A stretch of 64,000 bases of DNA, taken from positions 62,001-126,000 of the forward strand of contig NZ_JAUSKL010000087.1 in NCBI RefSeq assembly GCF_030646925.1, read 5' to 3'. Positions within the stretch are counted from its first letter, which is position 1. The number at the start of each line of letters is the position of its first letter. The notes below the pieces were generated by a model that saw only the letters and a list, made by a program, of their open reading frames with translations, made no database searches and was not told the origin of the DNA. Position numbers and translations under genes: made by a program. Shown here piece after piece: positions 55,078 through 63,438 of this stretch. This DNA comes from Candidatus Binatus sp. Its GTDB lineage: Bacteria; Desulfobacterota; Binatia; Binatales; Binataceae.

Positions 55078-55959
55078 ATGAGTACCACGAATAGTTCGAA
55101 AGCATTCTATCAGCCGATTCTGCCGTCGGATCAGATTCAATTCCGCGAATACAAGCTGCTGCTGAAGCCGGAATTGTTTCCCGATCAGCACGCATTCCAC
55201 AAATTCTGGAAGCTGGCGCATCACGCGGTCAAGCCGCTCGGCGTCAAGTTGTCCAAGATGGACGCAGACGTGAAGCCGCAACAGCGCGAAGTGGTCTTCT
55301 ACGACACCCCGCATAACAAGCTCTACAACAGCGGCTTCATCCTGCGAAAACGCACCTTCTACCATCACGGTGCGGCCGACCCGCATCACGAACTGGTGCT
55401 GAAGTTCAGGCATCCTGACAAGAATGTCGCGCTCGCCGTCGATCCGCGCCCTCTCCTGCCGTGCAAATACACGATGAAGTTCAAAGAGGAGATTCTGCTG
55501 CCGCGCGACGGCGCACTCGGGATGCGGCTGGTCTATTCGCATAATTGCGAGCTCGACACGCCGAACATCATATTGACGCAGCGGTTCGAAACGACGGCCG
55601 ACGCCTTCCCGGCGCTGAAGAGTATCGGCGCCAACCCGAAGGCGGCACTAGGCGTCGTCAATGGCCTGACGATCCAGGAATACCAGGTCGATATCGGGAT
55701 ACTCGAGTTCGGCAAGCTCGCGGCCAAGGCCACGCTGTCGGTATGGCGCGTACAGGCCACCGACGAGCCGATCGTCGCCGAGTTCGGCTATCAACTGAAA
55801 TTCGACAGTCCCGAGGCGGTGCGCCGCAAGCATCGCGAACTCTCCGAATTTTTCTACACCGGCCTGCAAGCGCGGGCCTCCGACTGGGTGCAGCGTGGAA
55901 CAACTAAAACAGCCCTCGTCTACGGGTTCGGAAACTCCAGCCTCAAGCATCAAGAGTGA
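55078..55959 (+). CDS. CYTH-like (triphosphate tunnel) domain protein
   Basis: 293 residues. FREYKLLLKPELF, VVFYDTPHNKLYNSGFILRKR and ELVLKFRHPD follow the alternating-charge strands of the CYTH/TTM fold; later strands LSVWRVQAT and FGYQLKF complete a tunnel. Members cleave or make polyphosphates or cyclic AMP. The 3' end overlaps the chromate transporter start by 65 bases in another frame. Function is inferred from fold only. Confidence 0.65.
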   Translation: MSTTNSSKAFYQPILPSDQIQFREYKLLLKPELFPDQHAFHKFWKLAHHAVKPLGVKLSKMDADVKPQQREVVFYDTPHNKLYNSGFILRKRTFYHHGAADPHHELVLKFRHPDKNVALAVDPRPLLPCKYTMKFKEEILLPRDGALGMRLVYSHNCELDTPNIILTQRFETTADAFPALKSIGANPKAALGVVNGLTIQEYQVDIGILEFGKLAAKATLSVWRVQATDEPIVAEFGYQLKFDSPEAVRRKHRELSEFFYTGLQARASDWVQRGTTKTALVYGFGNSSLKHQE

Positions 55960-56563
55960 GCCTGAGCGCCCGAGCCTGCTGAAGCTGCTCAAGATTTTTC
56001 TGCTGGCTGGCGGGCTCAGTTTCGGTGGCGGCGCAGTCGCTTATCTCCGCGAATACATCGTGCGCGAAGAGCACTGGCTCGACGATGAGGGCTTCCTCGG
56101 CGCGATGGAGATCAGCGAGACGCTGCCGGGCCTGAACGCGGTCAACATGGCGATCATCGTCGGCGACAATCTGCGCGGCGTCGCAGGTGCGGCGGTGTCG
56201 GTGATCGGGATGCTGCTGCCGGGATCGATCGTCGTGATGGCGCTAGGGATTCTGTGGCAGTCGGCGCATCAGAACGCCAACGTGAAGCAATTTCTGCTGG
56301 GGATCGCAGCCGCGGCGGTCGGATTGCTGTCGTCGGTGACGCTGCAAATCGGACGGCGCCAGTTCCGCCAGCTTCCCGACATCGCGATCGTTATCGCAAC
56401 CTTCGTCGCGGTCAGCTTCTTCAAAATCAGTCTTCCGGTCATCCTGCTCACGCTCGGACCGATCGCCGTATGGTTCTATCGTCCAGCGATCGCCCAAGAG
56501 CGCGCTTCCGATGAACATTTGCCGTTTCATCGCGGCGAGCGCCATCACTGGTTCCGGCATTAG
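55895..56563 (+). CDS. chrA: chromate transporter, first half (CHR-1)
   Basis: 222 residues from GTG. GGLSFGGGAVAYLREYIV, the SETLPGLNAVNMAIIVGDNLRG segment and a run of hydrophobic helices are the CHR domain. Short-chain CHR proteins act as pairs; the second half follows 14 bp downstream. Expels chromate, or may transport another oxyanion. The start lies inside the CYTH gene; no later start codon gives a better N-terminus. Confidence 0.82.
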   Translation: MEQLKQPSSTGSETPASSIKSEPERPSLLKLLKIFLLAGGLSFGGGAVAYLREYIVREEHWLDDEGFLGAMEISETLPGLNAVNMAIIVGDNLRGVAGAAVSVIGMLLPGSIVVMALGILWQSAHQNANVKQFLLGIAAAAVGLLSSVTLQIGRRQFRQLPDIAIVIATFVAVSFFKISLPVILLTLGPIAVWFYRPAIAQERASDEHLPFHRGERHHWFRH

Positions 56564-56577
56564 GCGGACGCTACCAG

Positions 56578-57093
56578 ATGCGACTCGTACACCTGTTCCT
56601 GGTTTTTTCGTTGCTGTCGATCCTCGCGGTCGGCGGCGGCACTGCGGTGCTGCCCGAGATGCAGAAGATGACTGTCCATACTTACGGCTGGCTGACCGAC
56701 GCGCAGTTTCGATCCATCTATAGTATCGGGCAAGTCGCGCCCGGCCCGAACATGCTGATGGTGCTGCTGATCGGATACCATCTGGCCGGATGGGCCGGCA
56801 TGACGGTCGCCGGCATCGGCTTCTTTCTCCCCGACTGCGTGCTGACTTTGTTCGCGAACCGATGGTGGGTACATCTCGGTTCGTGGCCGTGGCGCCTTTC
56901 GATCCAGCGCGGCCTGGCGCCAGTCGCGATCGGCCTGATGGTCTCCGGCACCTACGCAATCGGGAGGCTTTCGATCATCAATCCGCTAACACTGATGATC
57001 GGGTTGGTGGTGTTCGCGGTCCTGCTCTGGCGCCACGTCAATCCCGGCATATTGGTGCTTATCGGTGGCACGGTGTACATGCTGCTGACCTAG
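56578..57093 (+). CDS. chromate transporter, second half (CHR-2)
   Basis: 171 residues. AVGGGTAVLPEMQKMTVH, YSIGQVAPGPNMLMVLLIGY and five hydrophobic segments match the second CHR domain. Partner of the preceding gene; the two proteins would assemble into one antiparallel transporter. Confidence 0.85.
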   Translation: MRLVHLFLVFSLLSILAVGGGTAVLPEMQKMTVHTYGWLTDAQFRSIYSIGQVAPGPNMLMVLLIGYHLAGWAGMTVAGIGFFLPDCVLTLFANRWWVHLGSWPWRLSIQRGLAPVAIGLMVSGTYAIGRLSIINPLTLMIGLVVFAVLLWRHVNPGILVLIGGTVYMLLT

Positions 57094-57180
57094 CCTTTTC
57101 AGCGCCGATCGCAGCGTTTGTAATGACGCTCGCGTTTGTCGCAAAATCGTCGGGTTCCCCCACAGCAAAGGAAGAGTCCA

Positions 57181-58197
57181 ATGACTACAGCGTTCAATCG
57201 CCAGATTACGCTCGCGGCGCGCCCCACCGGCGAGCCGAAATTAACTGATTTCAAGCTGGTCGAGGCGCCAATCCCGGAACCGGGCGAAGATCAGTTCCTG
57301 GTGAAGAATCTGTATCTGTCGGTCGATCCCTACATGCGCGGCCGGATGAACGATCGCAAATCGTACGCCGAACCGGTGCAGATTGGCGAAGTGATGGGCG
57401 GCGGCGCCGTCGGCCGAATCGTCAAATCCAGCAACCCGAAGTACCACGTCGGCCAGATCGTGATGGGCTACTTCGGATGGCAGGAGTATGCGGTCTCGAA
57501 CGGCGTCGGCGTCGAACTGGTGAATCCCGAACTGTCGCCGATCTCGACGTCGCTCGGCGTGCTCGGGATGCCCGGGATGACCGCATACTTTGGCCTGCTC
57601 GAGATTTGCAAGCCGCGGGCTGGCGAAACCGTCGTGGTGTCGGGCGCGAGCGGCGCGGTCGGCGAGCTGGTCGGCCAGATCGCGAAAATCAAGCACTGCC
57701 GCGTGGTCGGGATCGCCGGCTCGGACGACAAGGTCGAGCATGTCGTGAAGGATCTCGGCTTCGATGCGGCCTTCAACTACAAGACCACCACCGACTACGA
57801 AGCCAAGCTGCGCGAGCTATGCCCGCGCGGCATCGACATCTATTTCGACAACGTCGGCGGCACGATCACTGACGCTGTGATGACGCTGATCAATCCGCGC
57901 GCGCGCATCAGCGTGTGCGGGCAGATCTCGCAATACAATGCCGCCGAGCCGGAGATGGGACCGCGGCTACTCGGTTTGCTGATCGAACGACAGGCCAGGA
58001 TGGAAGGTTTTCTCGTCTTTCAGTTCGCCGAGAAAATGCGCGTCGCGCAGAAAAAGATGGCCGACTGGATCAGGACCGGCAAGCTCAAATATCGCGAGAG
58101 CGTCGTGCGCGGAATCGAAAACACCCCGACCGCGTTTATCGGGATGCTCCGTGGCGAGAATATCGGCAAGCAATTGGTGCAGCTTGCGGATGTATGA
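57181..58197 (+). CDS. NADP-dependent zinc-free MDR reductase (CurA/leukotriene reductase-like)
   Basis: 338 residues. LYLSVDPYMRGRMND, GETVVVSGASGAVGELVGQI (nucleotide-binding GxxGxxG) and IDIYFDNVGGTITDAVM are typical for 2-alkenal/prostaglandin reductases that reduce enone double bonds. The ATG at 57181 has GGAAG ahead; the frame extends 15 codons further. Runs the same way as the chromate transporter but 87 bp apart. Confidence 0.92.
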   Translation: MTTAFNRQITLAARPTGEPKLTDFKLVEAPIPEPGEDQFLVKNLYLSVDPYMRGRMNDRKSYAEPVQIGEVMGGGAVGRIVKSSNPKYHVGQIVMGYFGWQEYAVSNGVGVELVNPELSPISTSLGVLGMPGMTAYFGLLEICKPRAGETVVVSGASGAVGELVGQIAKIKHCRVVGIAGSDDKVEHVVKDLGFDAAFNYKTTTDYEAKLRELCPRGIDIYFDNVGGTITDAVMTLINPRARISVCGQISQYNAAEPEMGPRLLGLLIERQARMEGFLVFQFAEKMRVAQKKMADWIRTGKLKYRESVVRGIENTPTAFIGMLRGENIGKQLVQLADV

Positions 58198-58231
58198 TCG
58201 GCTCGAGACCGCTATCGCGAAGATTGCGCGT

Positions 58232-58630
58232 TTAATCGAAATGGACAGCGATACCTTTGCATTCTAAGTGACCTTCGGCGTTGCCGGGGCCCTGCGGCGC
58301 CGACGCCTGATTGCTCAGTACAAACCATGAATTGACGTTGATTATCGCGTCCACCTTGTCGCCATATTTGTTGTAGGCCGCGTGCTTGAATCCTGGCGAG
58401 GCTGAGCTGTTGTCGTCGTCGTAGGCGGGCGCCCGGCCGCAGACTCCCTCGACCGAGCCGAGTTGAGTGTATTTCGGATGTCCGGGGACGTCGGCGGTTT
58501 GCACCACGACAATGCGTTTGACGCTGGCATCCTCGGCGGCATTTTCCTGCTGGATTTTGGCGCCTTCGCTGGCGACCGCGCCGCATCCGGCTATCGCGAC
58601 CGCAAAAATAACTGTAAGCCATGCTTTCAT
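58232..58630 (-). CDS. small lipoprotein, possibly RcsF/DUF4156-like
   Basis: 132 residues. Signal with lipobox IAGC; the mature part has SVEGVCGRAP, KHAAYNKYGDKVDAIINVN and GHLECKGIAVHF. The two Cys (VCG, ECK) and the order of strands recall RcsF and DUF4156 lipoproteins, but similarity is weak. Convergent with the MDR reductase gene. Confidence 0.6.
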   Translation of the reverse strand: MKAWLTVIFAVAIAGCGAVASEGAKIQQENAAEDASVKRIVVVQTADVPGHPKYTQLGSVEGVCGRAPAYDDDNSSASPGFKHAAYNKYGDKVDAIINVNSWFVLSNQASAPQGPGNAEGHLECKGIAVHFD

Positions 58631-58790
58631 GATTTCTTCCCCCCGCGGCCCCAGCTAACGCGATCCGCCACTACGAGGCAAGATCATTCAAACTTTCGCG
58701 CGTAACTCTATCGCGGCAGAATCTCGCTATTGAAGAGCGGAATCGGCAGACTTTAATGGCGGACCGGGTCGGGAGCATGGAGGACACTGA

Positions 58791-59135
58791 ATGAATGTGC
58801 GAATAAGCGCGACTTTAGCGATGATCATCGGACTGGCGGTGCCGATGTTTCAGAGCTCGGCAATTGCGGAACCGACTGCTAGTTCGGCGATGGTAATCGG
58901 CAAAACGACCGGTAGTCTCTCGGCCGTCGCGAAAGCAAACCTGATCTCCAAACTCAAGGCCGCAAAATTACGCGAGAAGCAGGAACGCAAATCGGGCCCG
59001 CAGAACTCAGCCCGCATCGCCGAGTACGACAAGCGGATTTACACCATCAACGTCCTGATCACGAAGATCGGCGATAACGAGGATGTCGCCTTGAGCGAGG
59101 TCGATCAGGCGCTATCCCTAGCGCACACTCCCTGA
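58791..59135 (+). CDS. small secreted helical protein, unknown
   Basis: 114 residues. Signal peptide at 1-27 (ending SSAIAEP), then a helical region rich in Lys/Ala (KANLISKLKAAKLREKQERK) and YDKRIYTINVLITKIG. GGAGGA lies 8 bases ahead of the ATG. No family recognised. The MBL gene follows 9 bp later. Confidence 0.6.
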   Translation: MNVRISATLAMIIGLAVPMFQSSAIAEPTASSAMVIGKTTGSLSAVAKANLISKLKAAKLREKQERKSGPQNSARIAEYDKRIYTINVLITKIGDNEDVALSEVDQALSLAHTP

Positions 59136-59144
59136 CCGCGTCTA

Positions 59145-60134
59145 GTGAAGAAAATCGCCAGCAAATGGGCCTTCACCAAGGGACTCCGCGACATCGGCAA
59201 CGGATGCTACGCGTATCTGCAGCCCGACGGATCGTGGGGATGGAGCAACGCGGGGCTCATCGTCGATAGCGGACAATCGATGCTGGTCGATACGCTGTTC
59301 GACCTGAAACTGACGCGCGAGATGCTCGATTCGATGCGCCGCGCGGAGCCGCAGGCCACCGCCAAAATCGGCACGCTGGTGAACACTCACTCCAACGGCG
59401 ACCACTGCTTCGGCAATGAACTGGTGGCGGGCGCCGAGATTATCGCGTCGAAGGCGTGCGCCGAGGATTTGCAGCATGACGGCGGCGCTGCGCGACTCGC
59501 CGAGATGCAGCGCAACGCATCGCAGATGGGCGAGGTCGGCAAGTTTTTCGCGCGAATTTTCGCGCCGTTCGATTTTCAGGGCATCAACGTCGCAATGCCG
59601 ACGAAGACGTTCCAGGGCGAGCTCGAATGCCGCGTCGGCGATAAGATCGTGCGCCTGATCGAAGTCGGTCCGGCGCACACGCGCGGCGACGTCATCGCAT
59701 ACGTGCCGAAGAATCGCGTCGTCTTCACCGGCGACATCCTGTTTATCAATGGGCATCCGATAATCTGGGCCGGACCGGTGGCGAACTGGATCAACGCGTG
59801 CCAGTTGATGCTCGATCTCGATATCGAGACGGTGGTGCCCGGCCACGGTCCAATCACCGACAAGAAAGGCATCGCCGCAGTCAAGGGCTATCTCGAATAC
59901 ATCGCGGCTGAGGCGCGCAAGCGTTACGACGCCGGGATGACGATCGCGGAAGCTGCGGCGGACATCTCGCTGGACAGCTATTCGTCGTGGAGCGACGCGG
60001 AACGAATCGCGGTGAACGTCGGGAGTCTCTATCGCGAATTTGTGGCGGAGAAAGGAACCGCATCATCGAGAACGGCGGGCGAAGGCGAATTGTTTGCCCT
60101 GATGGCGCAGATGGCGGACCGCCCAAGTCATTGA
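59145..60134 (+). CDS. MBL-fold hydrolase with HxNxDH motif
   Basis: 329 residues from GTG. The metal box is NTHSNGDHCFGN, so Asn replaces the second His of HxHxDH; ligands H in VGPAHTRGDVIAYVP, D in FTGDILFING and H in VVPGHGPI remain. This HxNxDH type is known in a subset of the superfamily. Substrate unknown. The C-terminal helix (about 270-329) is an extension. Confidence 0.82.
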   Translation: MKKIASKWAFTKGLRDIGNGCYAYLQPDGSWGWSNAGLIVDSGQSMLVDTLFDLKLTREMLDSMRRAEPQATAKIGTLVNTHSNGDHCFGNELVAGAEIIASKACAEDLQHDGGAARLAEMQRNASQMGEVGKFFARIFAPFDFQGINVAMPTKTFQGELECRVGDKIVRLIEVGPAHTRGDVIAYVPKNRVVFTGDILFINGHPIIWAGPVANWINACQLMLDLDIETVVPGHGPITDKKGIAAVKGYLEYIAAEARKRYDAGMTIAEAAADISLDSYSSWSDAERIAVNVGSLYREFVAEKGTASSRTAGEGELFALMAQMADRPSH

Positions 60135-60259
60135 GTAACCAGACGTTCAAATGCTCTGGTACTCCCCTTCCGTGTGCGCAGTGGTACCATTGAGCGGTCG
60201 GGGACGCGAGCAGCGCGGTGGCGATTTCGCGGCATTCAAGACGCATCAAAGAGGCACAC

Positions 60260-61345
60260 ATGAAAGCTACTCAAGCATTGCATGAAGCGGGTCAGAGTAT
60301 CTGGCTGGATAACATCACGCGCGCGTTGCTGAACAGTGGCGGCCTGAAACGCTACATCGACGAGCTATCGATCACCGGACTCACCTCGAATCCGACCATT
60401 TTCGATCATGCGATCAAGAACAGCCACGATTACGACGATGCGATTCGCGAGAAATCCGCCGCGAAGAAAGCGGGCGAGGCGTTGTTCTTCGAACTCGCGC
60501 TCGAGGATCTGACCCGCGCAGCCGATCTGTTTCGTCCGACCTACGACAAGACGCACGGCGTCGATGGGTTCGTATCGCTCGAGGTCTCGCCCAAGCTGGC
60601 CTACGACACCGCGAGCACCGTCGCGGCGGCGAAGGGTCTCCACGATCGCGCGAACCGGCCGAACCTGTTCATCAAGATTCCCGGCACGCGCGAAGGCGTC
60701 CCGGCAATCGAGGAATCGATTTTCGCCGGCGTGCCGGTGAACGTCACGTTGCTGTTTTCGCGCGAGCAGCATCTTGCGGCGGCGCAGGCCTATATCCGCG
60801 GTATCGAGCGTCGCGTCGCCGCGAAGCTCGATCCGTACGTGCCGTCGGTGGCGTCGGTGTTCGTCAGCCGCTGGGACGTGGCGGTGACCGGCAAGGCGCC
60901 CGACAATCTGACGGATCGGCTCGGCATCGCGATCGGCAAGCGTATATACAAATCGTATCGCGAGCTGCTGGCGTCGGATAAGTGGCTGCGGCTGCTGAAT
61001 TGCGGCGCGCGCTCGCAGCGCCTGCTATGGGCCAGCACCGGCACCAAGAATCCCAAGGCCTCGGACATATTGTACGTCAAGGCGCTGGCCGCGCCGCATA
61101 CCGTCAACACGATGCCCGAGAATACGCTCAAGGCCTTCGCCGATCACGGCGAGATCGCGAGCATGATGCCGCATAACGGCGGCGATGCGGAAATGGTGCT
61201 CGCCGATTTTGGCAAGGCCAGGATCGACATCGACGAACTCGCGGAAAAGTTGCAGCGCGACGGCGCCGCCGATTTCGTCAAGTCGTGGGACGATCTGATG
61301 ACTTGCATGATCGACAAGGCCGCGACGCTCAAGCAGGCAAGCTGA
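60260..61345 (+). CDS. tal: transaldolase
   Basis: 361 residues, the long (TalA/Tal with ~360 residues) class. SITGLTSNPTIFDHAI holds the first catalytic Asp region (D49); FIKIPGTREGVPAIEE gives Schiff-base K139; NVTLLFSREQHLAAA follows. Moves dihydroxyacetone between sugar phosphates in the pentose phosphate pathway. The ATG at 60260 has AAAGAGG ahead; the frame opens 14 codons earlier. Confidence 0.95.
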   Translation: MKATQALHEAGQSIWLDNITRALLNSGGLKRYIDELSITGLTSNPTIFDHAIKNSHDYDDAIREKSAAKKAGEALFFELALEDLTRAADLFRPTYDKTHGVDGFVSLEVSPKLAYDTASTVAAAKGLHDRANRPNLFIKIPGTREGVPAIEESIFAGVPVNVTLLFSREQHLAAAQAYIRGIERRVAAKLDPYVPSVASVFVSRWDVAVTGKAPDNLTDRLGIAIGKRIYKSYRELLASDKWLRLLNCGARSQRLLWASTGTKNPKASDILYVKALAAPHTVNTMPENTLKAFADHGEIASMMPHNGGDAEMVLADFGKARIDIDELAEKLQRDGAADFVKSWDDLMTCMIDKAATLKQAS

Positions 61346-61399
61346 ATCCTCGTCGGTTAGCTGGCATCACACCCGCGAACCGCGGTGACCGACACTCCT

Positions 61400-62227
61400 C
61401 TAGGTCGCGGCGCCCCACTCGATACCGTTGCGAAGCAATCGCTCGAACTCGGGCGTTTCCCACGCCCCGCGGAACAGCAAAGGAGTCTTTCCCGACGGCT
61501 CTACGCTCGCATCGACAAACGGCTGCACGTTGTTAGCCGGCGAGTGGCAATGGCCTAGCGCATAGTAGGTCACGCCGCCGCGGCCTATCTCGCGCGTATA
61601 GCCGATCGCGCGAGTTTTGCCGTCTGCGAGCAAAGAAGTGTCCTGGTCGTAAACAAAGCCGAAATTTTTCGGCGAAGGATCCTTCTCGAGCTCCGTGGTT
61701 AAGAGCAGCTTGGTGGATTCCGGATGCTGTAGCTCGATGAGATATAGCTCGTCGGTCACTTCAAAGGAAGGCGGCAAGCCCCTGGTAAGTATGTGATCGC
61801 CCTTGGCGACATCGACGCGAAACTTTCTAACCGGCGGATGGTTGAGAAAGAAGCTTCCTAGCGTCGCGTGATAGCTGCCTTTGACCACCTTGCGCACCGC
61901 TCGATTCTCGCCCACCGGCGCCGCGCGCCCGCCGCTGGTACCGTGCAAAGCCAGCCAGCGCCCTCCTTCTTCAAGCCAATGCTGAATAAGCCGATTCTGT
62001 TCGTCGCTTGGGTAAGGTCCCGCGACATAGGTGACCAGTAGCTGGGTTCCGGGCAGCCATCGCTCGATATCAGCGAAATCGTTGCTCGTCGTCGTATAGG
62101 CGCCCGATTTCTCCTGCAACAGGCCAAGTAGCCGCAACCGGGCATAGTCCATGTCATGGCCCGCTGCGGAACCGGGTGGGAATCCGCCAGTGATAAGATG
62201 GACGCGAAGTGACTTCGTTCGGCTCAT
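61400..62227 (-). CDS. ThuA-domain protein
   Basis: 275 residues. VHLITGGFPPGSAAGHDMDY start, EGGRWLALHGTSGGR, GSYHATLGSFFLNHPP and ALGHCHSPAN match the ThuA (trehalose-utilisation-like) glutamine-amidotransferase-like fold. Function of this family is unclear. GGAGG lies 13 bases ahead of the ATG. Followed on the same strand by nothing; the crotonase gene is upstream, 57 bp away. Confidence 0.8.
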   Translation of the reverse strand: MSRTKSLRVHLITGGFPPGSAAGHDMDYARLRLLGLLQEKSGAYTTTSNDFADIERWLPGTQLLVTYVAGPYPSDEQNRLIQHWLEEGGRWLALHGTSGGRAAPVGENRAVRKVVKGSYHATLGSFFLNHPPVRKFRVDVAKGDHILTRGLPPSFEVTDELYLIELQHPESTKLLLTTELEKDPSPKNFGFVYDQDTSLLADGKTRAIGYTREIGRGGVTYYALGHCHSPANNVQPFVDASVEPSGKTPLLFRGAWETPEFERLLRNGIEWGAAT

Positions 62228-62284
62228 GACAGATCGATGCCTCCTTAGCCGTGCTGACGCCCCGATAGTTGCGAGTTAGGCGCA

Positions 62285-63097
62285 TCAGCTCTTCGCGCGC
62301 GCGCCCGGCCATGACTGCCCTGCACCCAAGCCCTCGAGCGCCAGCCCATAGCCAAGGTTGTCGAGCATCAGCTTTTTCAGTTGCTGAGTCAGCGCGACGC
62401 GCGCGTAGCGGACGGCCAGCGTCGGCTTGGTCGTTATCTGATGCGCTAGTTCCCAGGCGCGTGGCAGCAGCCGATCTTGCGGCAGCACCTCGCTTACCAC
62501 ACCTAGGTCGAGCGATTCGCGCGCCGAGAGCTTCTGTCCCGTCAGCAGGAAGTAGCGCCCGCGATTGGGACCGAGCACCAGCGGCCATATGATATGCACG
62601 CCGTCGCCCGGCACGATTCCATTGGGAAAATGCGGCGCATCCTGAAAGGCCGCGGTCTCCGACGCCAGTACGATGTCGCACAGGACGGCCAGTTCCGCGT
62701 GAATCAGCGCCGGACCATTGACGGCCGCGATCATCGGCACTTCGATATTAAGATGGTTCATCAGCAGGTACTTGGCGTCGCTGTAAATATGGTCCCAGGT
62801 GGTGGACCGCACGCCGGCCGGCTGCGGCGAGCCGTCGCCAGTGACAGGCACGCCGCGACCTTTGCCGGCGTCGATCTCGGCGCAGAACGCGTTACCGGTG
62901 CCGGTAATGATCACGCATCGGTTGTCGTGGTCGCGCGCGACGTCGTTGAAGGCATAGGAGAGTTCCTCGTGCGGACCCATCCCCCATTTCAGTTCGGCGC
63001 CCTCGGTATGCAGCGTCATCTGCAGGATGCCGTCGCGCCGTTCCATCCTGATGTGGCGGTATTTGCCCGCGTAATCGTCGAGCGTGATCATTGCCAT
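62285..63097 (-). CDS. enoyl-CoA hydratase/isomerase (crotonase) family protein
   Basis: 270 residues. [20 protein letters not shown] supplies the oxyanion-hole region, [20 protein letters not shown] the second, and the C-terminal helices follow. The Glu positions of classic ECH enzymes are not clearly kept, so hydratase activity is uncertain. GGAGGACAAAGCG precedes the ATG. Probably co-transcribed with the ThuA-domain gene. Confidence 0.85.
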   Translation of the reverse strand: MAMITLDDYAGKYRHIRMERRDGILQMTLHTEGAELKWGMGPHEELSYAFNDVARDHDNRCVIITGTGNAFCAEIDAGKGRGVPVTGDGSPQPAGVRSTTWDHIYSDAKYLLMNHLNIEVPMIAAVNGPALIHAELAVLCDIVLASETAAFQDAPHFPNGIVPGDGVHIIWPLVLGPNRGRYFLLTGQKLSARESLDLGVVSEVLPQDRLLPRAWELAHQITTKPTLAVRYARVALTQQLKKLMLDNLGYGLALEGLGAGQSWPGARAKS

Positions 63098-63438
63098 CGC
63101 TTTGTCCTCCTGCGACTCGAGACATTCCCGATAGCATGTTCCGCGTCGAAAAATTTCGCAAACCGATGGCGCCTGCCGGAGTAGCGCAAAAGGAACGAAA
63201 GAGAATCCTCGATCGTCGTGACCAGTGACGCCTAATCAAAGCCAGAAGCTTGGCATGATTGCCAGCACACAGATCGAACTGTTCGATCAATCAAGGCGCT
63301 ACAAAATTTCGGCCGCTGTCTCGAACGCCGGCTTCGGTATCCATTCCTGTGTCGGATGTGCTTTGCTGAACCATTCCGCGTTTCAAAATCGGCAAGGTAC
63401 GCAACTGCGGCGTCAGACCATCCTCGGAGAACGTATCG
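63098..63438. other. 341 bp divergent intergenic region
   Basis: Upstream regions of the crotonase (minus) and the right-edge secreted protein (plus). GGAGAA at 63425-63430 is the ribosome site of the plus gene. No other element recognised. Confidence 0.35.
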
